64,000 nt of DNA from UBA966 sp046350355 (GTDB taxonomy: Bacteria; Planctomycetota; Phycisphaerae; Phycisphaerales; SM1A02), in assembly GCA_046350355.1 (NCBI GenBank), contig JAXMAN010000002.1, forward strand, positions 496,001 through 560,000, read 5' to 3'. A model generated the notes under the pieces. It made no database searches. It was not told the DNA's origin and worked only from the letters and a program-made list of their open reading frames with translations. The translations under genes were made by a program, and so were the position numbers. Shown piece by piece: positions 18,073-26,991 of the stretch; positions within the stretch are counted from its first letter, which is position 1, and the number at the start of each line of letters is the position of its first letter.

Positions 18073-19947
18073 TCAGGCGTTGACGGTCGCGCCCGCGCCG
18101 TTGGTGGCGCTGCGCACCCAGCGGCGGCCCAGCTCGGTCTGCGCGAAGGCCGGCTCGCGGCGGGCGATCGCCGCGGCGATCAGTCCCATGAAGAGCGGCT
18201 GCGGATCCAGCGGGCGGCTGGTGAGCTCGGGGTGGAACTGCGCCCCGATGAAGTAGGGATGCGCCGAGACGGGCAGCTCCAGCACCTGCATGATGCGGTG
18301 CTTGGGATGGTGGCCGCTGAAGACCATGCCGCCCTGGACGAGCGCGTCGATGCAGTCGGGCTCGACCTCGTAGCGGTGGCGGAAGCGCTCGCGCACCTGG
18401 TCGCGGCCGCCCAGCAGCATCTGCGCGAGCGTGCCCTTCTCGATGACGACGTCCTGGGCGCCCAGGCGCATCGTGCCGCCCATGATGCCCTCAATCTTCT
18501 TCTGCTCCGGGAGCTCGCTGATGACCGGGTGCTTCGTCGCGGGGTCGAACTCGGTGCTGTGCGCGTCCTTCCAGCCCAGGACGTTGCGCGCGTACTCGAT
18601 GACCGCCACCTGGAAGCCCAGGCAGATGCCCAGGAAGGGCACGCGCTCCAGGCGCGCCGCCTGGACGCAGCGGATCTTGCCCTCGACGCCGCGCATGCCG
18701 AAGCCGCCCGGGACGATCACCGCGTCGAAGCGCGCGACCATCTCCTTGGCGCGCGCGAGCGTGTCCACGTCGCTGGTGTCGAGCCACTCGATCTCGATCT
18801 CCGCGCCCAGCGCCGTCGCGCAGTGCTCGATCGCCTTGTCGATGCTCGCGTAGGCGTCGCGCAGGCTGGCGTACTTGCCCAGCACGCCCAGGCGCACGCG
18901 GTGCGCGCGCGGCGCGGCCATGCGCGCGGTGAAGGCGTTCCACTTGACGCGCTCGCGGTCCTCCTGCAGCGTGTTCACGCGGTCGTGCAGGTGGAGGAGG
19001 CTGAGGATCTCGCGGTCCAGGCCCGCCTCGCGCATCGCGTCGGGGATGGTGTAGATGCTCGCGCGGTCGTGCATGCTGAACATGCGCCGCATCGGCACGT
19101 TGCTGAACATGCTGATCTTCTGCATCACCTTCTCGCCGACCGGGTTCTTGGCGCGGCAGGCGATGAGGTGGGGCTGGACGCCGGCCTCCATGAGGCGCTT
19201 GATGCCGAGCTGCGCGGCCTTGGACTTCTGCTCGCCCAGGATCGAGGGCTCGAGGATGTAGGTGAGCGCCACGAAGCAGCAGTTCTCCGCTCCCTCCTCG
19301 AAGGCGAGCTCGCGCAGCGCCTCGATGTAGAAGCCGTTCTCGTAGTCGCCGGCGGTGCCGCCGACCTCGACGAAGACCACGTCGCAGGGCTTGCCCGCGT
19401 TGCCGGTCATCGCCAGCTCGCGCAGGCGCATCTTCACCGCGCCCGTCACGTGCGGGATCATCTGGACGTCGCGGCCGAGGTAGCCGCCGCGGCGCTCGCG
19501 TTCGAGGATCTCGGTGTAGATCTGGCCCGCGGTCACGAAGTTGCGGCGGCCCAGGTTCTGGTTGAGCACGCGCTCGTACGTGCCCAGGTCCATGTCCGTC
19601 TCGAGCCCGTCCTCCAGGACGAAGACCTCGCCGTGGCGGTAGGGGTTGAGCGTGCCGCTGTCGATGTTGAGGTAGCCCTCCATCTTGATGGGGGCGACGC
19701 TCAGGCCCTTGTCCTTCAGGAGCTTCGCGAGCGAGCTGGAGAAGATGCCCTTGCCCAGGCCGCTCATCACCGTGCCGATGACGACGACGTACTTGGTCCG
19801 GCCCGGCTGGTAGCCGCGGGGGGTGGGGCTGAAGGCCTCGCTCGACTCGTCGGAGGCGCCGAATTGGGCAAGAAACCCGGCCGTCGAGGCATCCGGGCTG
19901 GGCGACTGCTGGCGCGACGAGTTCGGGGAGCCGTCCGAAAGGGGCAT
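18073..19947 (-). CDS. pyrG: CTP synthase (divergent, with N-terminal extension)
   Basis: 624 residues; the usual length is about 540. An amidoligase domain (VIGTVMSGLGKGIFSSSLAKLLK, NIDSGTL, HGEVFVLEDG, VEVGGT) is followed by a class I glutaminase domain with nucleophile Cys in GICLGFQVAVIEYARN and the HPE triad end (QFHPELTSRP). It makes CTP from UTP, ATP and glutamine. Oddities: about 50 extra, Ser-rich N-terminal residues, TYERVL in place of the usual GHYERF, and GGTAGDYENGFYIEALREL in place of the standard GDIES-type segment, marking a divergent subfamily. A TACGCT box lies 5 nt before ATG 19947. CTP is also the cofactor used by KdsB encoded nearby. Confidence 0.93.
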   Translation of the reverse strand: MPLSDGSPNSSRQQSPSPDASTAGFLAQFGASDESSEAFSPTPRGYQPGRTKYVVVIGTVMSGLGKGIFSSSLAKLLKDKGLSVAPIKMEGYLNIDSGTLNPYRHGEVFVLEDGLETDMDLGTYERVLNQNLGRRNFVTAGQIYTEILERERRGGYLGRDVQMIPHVTGAVKMRLRELAMTGNAGKPCDVVFVEVGGTAGDYENGFYIEALRELAFEEGAENCCFVALTYILEPSILGEQKSKAAQLGIKRLMEAGVQPHLIACRAKNPVGEKVMQKISMFSNVPMRRMFSMHDRASIYTIPDAMREAGLDREILSLLHLHDRVNTLQEDRERVKWNAFTARMAAPRAHRVRLGVLGKYASLRDAYASIDKAIEHCATALGAEIEIEWLDTSDVDTLARAKEMVARFDAVIVPGGFGMRGVEGKIRCVQAARLERVPFLGICLGFQVAVIEYARNVLGWKDAHSTEFDPATKHPVISELPEQKKIEGIMGGTMRLGAQDVVIEKGTLAQMLLGGRDQVRERFRHRYEVEPDCIDALVQGGMVFSGHHPKHRIMQVLELPVSAHPYFIGAQFHPELTSRPLDPQPLFMGLIAAAIARREPAFAQTELGRRWVRSATNGAGATVNA

Positions 19948-19952
19948 AGCAG

Positions 19953-19958
19953 AGCGTA
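19953..19958 (-). promoter_or_regulatory. -10-like box TACGCT, 5 nt before pyrG
   Basis: On the minus strand TACGCT is followed by CTGCT and the ATG. Transcription would begin at or next to the start codon; no Shine-Dalgarno exists. Confidence 0.4.
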
Positions 19959-20072
19959 TCACGGGACCCAAGCGCCGAGCAATGCGTTTTCGCGGAGGTG
20001 GGGAGGCGCCGGCGCGACACGCGGGGCTCCCGGACGCGAAACTGTGCGTCCCAGCCCCGGTAGGAGGAGCGC

Positions 20073-22862
20073 ATGCCCGAGACCGACCCGACGAATCCGC
20101 CCGCCCGCACCACCCGCCGCGCCCCCGTGGGTCGCGGCGCGGGCTTCGCGGGCCTCGCCCGTCTGCGCCCGGGCGCGGGGGCGGCGCTCGCCGCGACCGC
20201 GCTGCTGGCGGCGACGGCGCTCGCGGCGCGCGCCGAGGAGATCGAGTGCGGCTGCCTCGCGCACCGGCTCGAGCGCGCGGAGAACGGACGCCTGATGCTC
20301 CTGGGCGCGCCCGGCGAAGGGCGCGGCGGCGACTTCGATCCCGCGTCGGGGCGTGACCACCGCAACTTTCCGCCCGATCCGCTCGTCGAGTACCGGGGCA
20401 TGGTGCTCACGCTGCAGTTCGCGGATCTCGCCTCCGGGCGCTTCAGCGGCGTGCAGCGGCTGACCGTCGCGCCCATCGGCGTGCCGGTGCAGGCGCTCCA
20501 GCTCGACGCGGCGGGACTCGCGGTGAAGTCGGTGACCGTCGACGGCGCGCCCGCCGAGTGGAGCAGCGACGACGCGGCGATGACGATCCGCTTCGCGAAG
20601 CCGCTCGAGCGCGGAGACGCCGCCTCGCCCGCGAAGGCCTCCGTCATCGAGATCGCCTACGAGGGCGACCGCCCGGTGGACGGGCTCACCTTCAGCCCCG
20701 CGCTTCCGGAGATGCCCGGAATCGCGCCCGCTCGCGCGCCGCAGGTGCACACGCAGGGCCAGACCGAGACGAACCACTTCTGGTTCCCCATCCACGACTT
20801 CCCCAACATCCGCGTCCCCACCGAGCTCGTGGTGACCGTCCCCTCCGGACTGCAGGCGAGCTCCAACGGCGAGCTCGTGAAGCACGATTCCTCGGGCGGG
20901 ACCGAGACCTGGCACTGGCGCCAGGCGAAGCCGCATGTGCCGTACCTGGTCACGCTGGTGATCGGCGACTTCGACCGCGTGCAGCTCCCGAACCCGCTGA
21001 GCAAGGTGCCGATGACCGTCTGGGCCCCCAAGGGCCGCGGCGAGGACGCGCTCGCGAGCTACGCGAACACGGACCGGATGATCGCGCTCTTCCAGAAGGT
21101 CTTCGGCGTGGCCTATCCGTGGGCGCGCTACGACCAGCTCATCGTGCGCAACTTCGGCGCGGGCGGCATGGAGAACACCAGCGCGACGACGATGCATCCC
21201 TCGGCGGTGATGGACGCGGTCGCGCGCGCGGAGGGGGACCTCGACGGCCTCATCAGCCACGAGCTCTGCCACCAGTGGACCGGCGACTACATCACCTGCC
21301 GTTCCTGGGAGCACATCTGGCTCAACGAGGGCTGGGCGACCTACGGCTCCGCGCTCTGGGCGCAGGAGCGCGACGGCGCGGACGGCTACTACGACGCGGT
21401 GCTGGGCAACGCGGGGGTCGCGGCGCGCGACGTCGCCGCGCGCGAGGGCGGCGCCCCCAACGAGCCGATGTGCAGCCCCGTCTACCGCAGCGCGGGGGAG
21501 ACCTTCTCGCGCGCGGCGAATCCCTATCCCAAGGGGTCGAGCATCCTCCACATGCTGCGGCGCATGCTCGGGGACGAGATCTTCTTCCGCGGCGTGCACG
21601 CCTACATGCAGCGCAACGGCCTGCGCGTGGCCGAGACGGACGACTTCCGCCACGCTCTCGAGGAGGCGAGCGGCCGCGACCTGCAGTGGTTCTTCGACCA
21701 GTGGTGCCGCCGCCCCGGCTCGCCGCACGTGAAGGCGGCGCTGGAGTACGACGCCGCGACGCGCACGCTCACCGCGCGCGCGGAGCAGACGCAGGCCATC
21801 GACGCGCGCACGCCCGCGCTGCGCATCAGCATGCCGGTGTGGGTGAAGACCGCCGGGGGCGAGCGCATGATCCCGCTGGAGATGACCGGCCGCACGGCCA
21901 CCGCGACGGCGGTGCTCGACGGCCCGCCGGTGGCGGCGTGGGTGGACCCGTCCCTGGATGCGCTCAAGACGATCGAGCTCTCGCAGCCCTCGGCGTGGAC
22001 GCTGGGCACGCTGCAGCAGGGGCCGACGATGGCCGCGCGCCGCCAGGCGGTGACCGAGCTCGCGCGCACCGAGACCCCGGAGGCGCGCGCCGCGCTGCTG
22101 GCCGTCGCGCGCGACCCGAAGGCGCGGCACACGCTGCGCATCGACGCGGTGCGCGCGATCGCGAAGTTCCCCAGCGCGCAGGCGAAGGAGGCGATCCTGG
22201 CGCTCGCGAAGGAGCGCGTCGCCGATCCGCGAGTGCGCGAGGCCGTCACCGCGCGCCTGGCCGACTGCGCGCGCGCGCAGGCGCAGCCGCTGCTCGTGGA
22301 GGTGCTTGCGCCCGCCGCGGGGCATCCGCGCGAGGAGAGCTACGCCGTGCGCGCCGCCGCCATCGACGCGCTCGCCGCGCTCGAGGCCTCCGACGCGATC
22401 GAGACGGTGCGCGCGCAGGTCGCCGTGCCCAGCCACGCCGAGACGATCAGCCAGTCGGCGCTGGAGTTCCTGGGCCGCTTCGGCGACGCGTCCGACATCG
22501 AGCGCATCCAGTCGCGCGCCGCGCTGGGCATCCTGGACCGCGCGCGCCCGACGGCGGCGCAGGCGCTCGCGAAGCTGGCGCCGCGCCTGACCGCGCCCGA
22601 GCGCGAGAAGGTCGAGGCGTTCCTGATCGCGATGGTCGACGATCCCGAGGAGCGCCCGGCCAACGCCGCGGGCTCCGCGCTCGCGCAGATGCGCTCGAAG
22701 GCCGCGCTGGACAAGCTGCGCGCGATCGCCGAGCACGACCGCGACCCGGCGCGCCGCACGCGCGCGCAGGAGTGGGTGAAGTCGATCACGGACGCGGGCT
22801 CGGCCGCCCCGGCGGGCGGCGCCCCGGCGGCGGAGCAGGGACAGCGGCGCCGGCGCGGCTAG
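20073..22862 (+). CDS. M1 family zinc metallopeptidase with C-terminal HEAT-like repeats
   Basis: 929 residues preceded by AGGAGG. Residues 25-55 contain a hydrophobic stretch ending at ARA-EE, a signal peptide with a long basic N-region. The catalytic core shows the exopeptidase motif GAGGMENTSATT and the zinc site HELCHQW, 18 residues, NEGWATYGSALW. Residues about 620-900 are alpha-helical HEAT/PBS-lyase-like repeats (ARAALLAVARDPKARHTLRIDAVRAI is divided into such units). It should be an exported aminopeptidase acting on peptides in the periplasm. Its stop codon overlaps that of kdsB, which is convergent. Confidence 0.92.
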   Translation: MPETDPTNPPARTTRRAPVGRGAGFAGLARLRPGAGAALAATALLAATALAARAEEIECGCLAHRLERAENGRLMLLGAPGEGRGGDFDPASGRDHRNFPPDPLVEYRGMVLTLQFADLASGRFSGVQRLTVAPIGVPVQALQLDAAGLAVKSVTVDGAPAEWSSDDAAMTIRFAKPLERGDAASPAKASVIEIAYEGDRPVDGLTFSPALPEMPGIAPARAPQVHTQGQTETNHFWFPIHDFPNIRVPTELVVTVPSGLQASSNGELVKHDSSGGTETWHWRQAKPHVPYLVTLVIGDFDRVQLPNPLSKVPMTVWAPKGRGEDALASYANTDRMIALFQKVFGVAYPWARYDQLIVRNFGAGGMENTSATTMHPSAVMDAVARAEGDLDGLISHELCHQWTGDYITCRSWEHIWLNEGWATYGSALWAQERDGADGYYDAVLGNAGVAARDVAAREGGAPNEPMCSPVYRSAGETFSRAANPYPKGSSILHMLRRMLGDEIFFRGVHAYMQRNGLRVAETDDFRHALEEASGRDLQWFFDQWCRRPGSPHVKAALEYDAATRTLTARAEQTQAIDARTPALRISMPVWVKTAGGERMIPLEMTGRTATATAVLDGPPVAAWVDPSLDALKTIELSQPSAWTLGTLQQGPTMAARRQAVTELARTETPEARAALLAVARDPKARHTLRIDAVRAIAKFPSAQAKEAILALAKERVADPRVREAVTARLADCARAQAQPLLVEVLAPAAGHPREESYAVRAAAIDALAALEASDAIETVRAQVAVPSHAETISQSALEFLGRFGDASDIERIQSRAALGILDRARPTAAQALAKLAPRLTAPEREKVEAFLIAMVDDPEERPANAAGSALAQMRSKAALDKLRAIAEHDRDPARRTRAQEWVKSITDAGSAAPAGGAPAAEQGQRRRRG

Positions 22863-23605
22863 CGCCCGGCGCCCGCGCGCATGCGCTCGACGAAGGCGGC
22901 GTACTGCTCCGGCGTGTCGATGCCGGTGAAGTGCGCCTCGCCCACGGCGCAGACGATCGGGTGCCCGTGCTCGAGCACGCGGAGCTGCTCGAGGCTCTCG
23001 GTGCGCTCCAGCGGGGTCGGCGCGAGCGCCAGGAAGATGCGCAGGAAGGCGCGCCGGTAGACGTAGAGCCCGATGTGCTTGTAGGGGGCCTGCGCGCCGG
23101 GCTGGCGGTCGCGGTCGAAGGGGATCAGGCTGCGGCTGAAGTAGAGCGCACGCCCGTCGACGCCCAGGACGCACTTGACGATGTTGGGGTTGGCGGGATC
23201 CTCGCCCGGCGCGAAGGGCGAGACCAGCGTCGCCATCGGCGCCTGCGGCCGCGACGCCAGGAGCGCGACGGTGCGGTCGACCAGCTCCGGCTCGATCTGC
23301 GGCTCGTCCCCCTGGATGTTGACGACCAGCTCCTCCTCGAGCTCGTCGGCGATCTCGGCGATGCGGCTCGTGCCGTTGGGGTGGTCCGCGCGCGTCATGC
23401 GCGCCTCGAAGCCGGCGCGCTCGACGACCTCCAGGATCCGCCGGTCGTCGGTGGCGACGACGATGCGCCCGACGGTCGCGCACGCGGCGGCGCGCTCGAG
23501 CACATGCAGGATGAGCGGCTTGCCGGTGAGGTCCGCGAGCGGCTTGCCCGGGAAGCGCGTGCTCGCGAAGCGCGCGGGGATGACGGCGGCGGCGCGCGGC
23601 GTCAC
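22859..23605 (-). CDS. kdsB: 3-deoxy-manno-octulosonate cytidylyltransferase
   Basis: 248 residues, the family length. The nucleotidyltransferase signatures are intact: IPARFASTRFPGKPLADLTGKP at the N-terminus, VVATDD, NIQGDEP and the GLYVYRRAFL/LERTESLEQLRVLEHG block that recognises Kdo. It activates Kdo as CMP-Kdo for lipopolysaccharide inner core synthesis, so the organism should have an LPS-bearing outer membrane. The GTG start overlaps the stop of the upstream lipoprotein gene (GTGA at 23602-23605), implying coupling to the envelope operon. Confidence 0.93.
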   Translation of the reverse strand: MTPRAAAVIPARFASTRFPGKPLADLTGKPLILHVLERAAACATVGRIVVATDDRRILEVVERAGFEARMTRADHPNGTSRIAEIADELEEELVVNIQGDEPQIEPELVDRTVALLASRPQAPMATLVSPFAPGEDPANPNIVKCVLGVDGRALYFSRSLIPFDRDRQPGAQAPYKHIGLYVYRRAFLRIFLALAPTPLERTESLEQLRVLEHGHPIVCAVGEAHFTGIDTPEQYAAFVERMRAGAGR

Positions 23606-24909
23606 TTGGCGGCCTTCCCGTCGGCCTCGACGGCCTTGCGCGCCGCGGCGCGCGCGGCGTCCTTGTAGCCGTCGGGGAAGACGAAGACGTTGTTCTTGTC
23701 GTCCATCTTCAGTCCGCGGTCGTGCGCGTGCACGCCCCAGCGCAGGTTGAGCAGCACGTCCGTCGAGACCCACGGATCGTCGTGGAAGTAGCTGTGCCCC
23801 AGCCAGGAGCCGTGCCCCAGCTCGGCGGCGGCCACGTCCACGACGTCCACGTTGCCCAGCTTGCGCAGGGCCAGCAGCTGCGGCGGCCGGAGCTCCTGCA
23901 GCGGCGAGCCCAGCCGCGCGAAGCCGTTGATCCACTGCGAGATGTCCAGCGCGCGGTCGTGCGTGCTGATGTAGAGGGTCGTGCGCTGCGGGAGGTCGGT
24001 GGTCTCGTCGGCGACGGCGTTGGCGAACTCGCCCAGGTCCATGTCGGGGGCGACCAGCAGCAGCCGCCCGAGCTTGAGCTGCTCGCGCGTCTTCTCCGGC
24101 GCCTGCGCGTAGTGCATGAGCCGGAGCTGCCAGATCGCGTCGACCGCGATCGGCGCGCCCGCGCTGTGCGCCAGGATGTGGATGCGCGACGCCTTCGTGC
24201 GCGAGGCCAGCATCTCCAGCAGGATCCGCAGCGAGCGCACCGAGTAGTTGGCGGTCGTCTTGTCGACCTGGTACTCCAGGAGCGAGCCCTGCGACGGCCA
24301 GGCGAACATGACCATCGCCCCGCGGCGTCCCAGGTAGTGGAAGAGCTCGCCCGCGATCGCCGAGTTGCTCGGGAAGGTCGTGTTGAAGCCGTGGATGAAG
24401 ATGTAGATCTCGTCGCCCCCCGAGCGCGCGAGCTGGTCGTCGATCGCCTGCGTGAAGCGGCGGGTGACGCTCTCGTCCAGCTCCTGCTCGTGGTCGACCT
24501 CCTTCGCGCCCGCCCAGACCGGGCCGTACTCCTCGTAGCCGGTGAGCTTGATCGTGGGACGCTCGGGGCGCTGCTCCTCGCGCGAGAGTCGCTCGAGCAT
24601 CGGCCAGTCGAGCTTCTCGGCGTGGATGGAGATGGTCGCCACCCCCATCTGGATCTTGTTGGCGCGCGTGTCCGTGAAGGTGTGCGCCGCGTCCCCCGGC
24701 TTCTTCTCGAGCTTGCGGTCCGCGGCGATGAAGACGGTCGCCTCGAGGTCCTGCTCCGCGGCGACGGTGCGCGCGAAGGGGTCGCCCCCATGCTCGTCGA
24801 AGCCGACGGGGGTCGGCATGAGGTGCTGCGAGCAGCCGGCGAGGGCGGCGGCTCCGGTCGCGGCGGCGGTCAGCAGCGCGCGGCGAAGCGGGGCGGTCGT
24901 GGGGCGCAT
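23602..24909 (-). CDS. Lipoprotein alpha/beta hydrolase, DUF900 family
   Basis: 435 residues from ATG 24909, which has AGGAG upstream. The signal sequence ends in the lipobox LAGC (Cys about residue 23), so it is a lipoprotein. The hydrolase part shows IFIHGFNTTF, the nucleophile elbow AHSAGA (Ser) and APDMDLGEF, all typical of DUF900 esterase-like proteins. The substrate is unknown. It is the middle gene of a minus-strand unit: TPR protein, this gene, kdsB, with a 31-nt gap upstream and an overlap downstream. Confidence 0.85.
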   Translation of the reverse strand: MRPTTAPLRRALLTAAATGAAALAGCSQHLMPTPVGFDEHGGDPFARTVAAEQDLEATVFIAADRKLEKKPGDAAHTFTDTRANKIQMGVATISIHAEKLDWPMLERLSREEQRPERPTIKLTGYEEYGPVWAGAKEVDHEQELDESVTRRFTQAIDDQLARSGGDEIYIFIHGFNTTFPSNSAIAGELFHYLGRRGAMVMFAWPSQGSLLEYQVDKTTANYSVRSLRILLEMLASRTKASRIHILAHSAGAPIAVDAIWQLRLMHYAQAPEKTREQLKLGRLLLVAPDMDLGEFANAVADETTDLPQRTTLYISTHDRALDISQWINGFARLGSPLQELRPPQLLALRKLGNVDVVDVAAAELGHGSWLGHSYFHDDPWVSTDVLLNLRWGVHAHDRGLKMDDKNNVFVFPDGYKDAARAAARKAVEADGKAAK

Positions 24910-24940
24910 GCGATGCTCCTGCAGGCGCTCGTGCGCCGGC

Positions 24941-26410
24941 TCAGGCGTAGGTCCGGATGAGCTCGTCGACTTCCTTGCGGCGCGCGCGGACATCCTTGAA
25001 GCTGATGTTCTTGCGCACGATCGCGCTGCAGATGTCCGCCGCCTCCTTGGCGTGGGCGCCGGACTTCTCGAGCTTCGCGAGCTCGATGAGCGAGAGCATG
25101 AGGTCGTACTTGATCTCGAGCTCGCGTTCGGGCTGCGTCGAGTCCAGCGCGGCGAGCGCCTCGCGGAACTCGCCGACCGCCTCGGTGTGCCAGCCTTCCT
25201 TGCCGAAGCAGCGGCCGAGCATCCAGGCGCTCGTCACGCGCAGCTTCGGGTCGTCCTTGGAGGCCTGGAAGGCGGCCATCGCGTCCTGGTAGCGGCCCAG
25301 CTCGTACTCGACCCGGCCCAGGTCGGCCTTGATCTCGCGGTTGGTCGGATACTTCTGGACGCGCTCGCGGTAGATGTCGCCCTCGAGCTCCAGCAGGTTC
25401 TCGCGCGCGGTCTGGTGCGCCATCTGGAGCTGCGGATTGTCGGGGGCCTGCTCGAGCGACTCGCGCGCGGCGCGCTCGGCGCGGCGCAGCTGCGCGATGC
25501 GCAGGTCGTCCGCGTTCATCTTGAAGCGGTACTCGTTGAGGCGCGTGTAGCCGGCGGTGAAGACCTCGATGGACTTGGCCTCGTCCTCGGGGCTGCCGCG
25601 CTTGCGCAGCAGGGAGGCATAGCGGTTGATCGCCTCGGGGGACATCGGGTTGTCGTCGAAGTCCTGGCGCGCCTTGTCGAGCGCGATCTCCTCGGAGCCG
25701 CCCGAGCCGGAGATGCTCCCGGCGGCCTCGAGCTGCTTCTGCTTCTCGGCGTCGCGCACCTGGGCGCGGAAGCTGCCCGACTGGCCGAAGTTCTGCTGGT
25801 AGCCGCCCTGCTGGATCGCGCGCGCCGCGGTGAGCTGGCGCAGGCGCTGCTCGAGCGTCATGTCGCCGGGATCGAGGCGCTGGGCCTCCTCGCCGCAGGC
25901 GAAGGCCTCGTTCCACGCGTCGACGGCGGAGAAGAGGTCGATGGCCTGCACCCAGACCTTCTTGGCGGGCTTCTTCTCCTGCGCCTTGCGGATCATGTTG
26001 AGGAGCTTGGGCGCGAGCCACTGCCCGAAGCCGGACTGGCCGGCCTTGCCCGTCGCGTCCAGAAGGCGCAGCGCGGCCGAGACGTTGTTCAGGTCGCGCA
26101 TCCACACGTACTCGGCGACGACCATGCGGTCGATGAGGCCGGGGCCCTCGATCTCCTTGGTGTCCTTGCCCGCCGCGGGCTTGCCGTCGGCGTGGAAGAA
26201 CTTGATGCCGGCCTCGTACATGTCCTGGTGCGCGGCCAGGTTGCCCGGGTCGAACTTGAGTCCGTTGGCGAAGAGCTTCAGCGCGTAGTCGAGCTGCCCC
26301 GTCCCCGCGGCGGTGCGCGCGTGGTCGAAGAACTTGCGCGCCTTTTCAGGCTGCGGCTCAAAGGGCTTTTCGCCGCTGCCGGATTCGCTCTTTCGCCAGC
26401 CGAAGATCAC
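24941..26410 (-). CDS. TPR-type cytoplasmic protein of unknown role
   Basis: 489 residues, GTG start with a perfect AAGGAGG at 26419-26425, 8 nt upstream. No signal peptide. Helix-turn-helix repeats run throughout; clear TPR-like units are at about 25-60 (ARTAAGTGQLDYALKLFANGLKFDPGN, divided) and 365-400 (GRVEYELGRYQDAMAAFQ). A Gly/Ser-rich linker near 230 separates two halves. It probably scaffolds protein complexes; partners are unknown. It heads the unit containing the hydrolase lipoprotein and kdsB and is divergent from def. Confidence 0.75.
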   Translation of the reverse strand: MIFGWRKSESGSGEKPFEPQPEKARKFFDHARTAAGTGQLDYALKLFANGLKFDPGNLAAHQDMYEAGIKFFHADGKPAAGKDTKEIEGPGLIDRMVVAEYVWMRDLNNVSAALRLLDATGKAGQSGFGQWLAPKLLNMIRKAQEKKPAKKVWVQAIDLFSAVDAWNEAFACGEEAQRLDPGDMTLEQRLRQLTAARAIQQGGYQQNFGQSGSFRAQVRDAEKQKQLEAAGSISGSGGSEEIALDKARQDFDDNPMSPEAINRYASLLRKRGSPEDEAKSIEVFTAGYTRLNEYRFKMNADDLRIAQLRRAERAARESLEQAPDNPQLQMAHQTARENLLELEGDIYRERVQKYPTNREIKADLGRVEYELGRYQDAMAAFQASKDDPKLRVTSAWMLGRCFGKEGWHTEAVGEFREALAALDSTQPERELEIKYDLMLSLIELAKLEKSGAHAKEAADICSAIVRKNISFKDVRARRKEVDELIRTYA

Positions 26411-26454
26411 GGTCGAAACCTCCTTGAAGGTCCATTATCGTAGCATTGACCACG

Positions 26455-26991
26455 ATGGCAGAACGGCCAGCCCATCCGCACCCGCCCAAGCGCCGGGTCG
26501 TCCTCTATCCGGACCCGGTCTTGCGCCGCAGGGCCGCCCGGGTGGCCCGCGTGGACGACCGCATCCGCGAGCTGGTCGAGGACATGTTTGCCGTGATGGA
26601 CGCCGAGGAGGGGGCCGGCCTCGCCGCGCCCCAGGTCGGGGAAAGCCTGCGCATCTTCGTGACCGGCGCACCCGACCGCGATGTCCCGTACGAGGCCTTC
26701 ATCAATCCGGAGCTCTCCTTCCCCGACAGCGACCCCGATTCCTACGAGGAGGGGTGCCTGAGCCTTCCCAACGTGCGCGGCTCGATCCGGCGCCCGACCA
26801 AGGTGACCATCACCGCGCTGGACCTGGAAGGCCGCGAGTTCACGCGCACGAGCGACGACTTCGCCGCGCGCGTCTGGCAGCATGAGAACGACCACCTTGA
26901 CGGCGTCCTCATCATCGACAAGATGTCGCCGCTGGACCGGCTGCGCGTGCGGCGCGCGCTGAAGGACCTCAAGGAGGCGGCGGAACCGTGA
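26455..26991 (+). CDS. def: Peptide deformylase
   Basis: 178 residues with all three family motifs: GAGLAAPQVG (motif 1), EGCLSLP (motif 2, metal Cys) and QHENDHLDGVL (motif 3, two metal His and catalytic Glu). It removes the formyl group from nascent proteins. The first gene of a def-fmt-queA unit; its stop overlaps the fmt start (GTGA at 26988). A TAGCAT box (26441-26446) lies 8 nt before the ATG, consistent with a leaderless message. A TTG at 26446 is an in-frame alternative. Confidence 0.95.
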   Translation: MAERPAHPHPPKRRVVLYPDPVLRRRAARVARVDDRIRELVEDMFAVMDAEEGAGLAAPQVGESLRIFVTGAPDRDVPYEAFINPELSFPDSDPDSYEEGCLSLPNVRGSIRRPTKVTITALDLEGREFTRTSDDFAARVWQHENDHLDGVLIIDKMSPLDRLRVRRALKDLKEAAEP

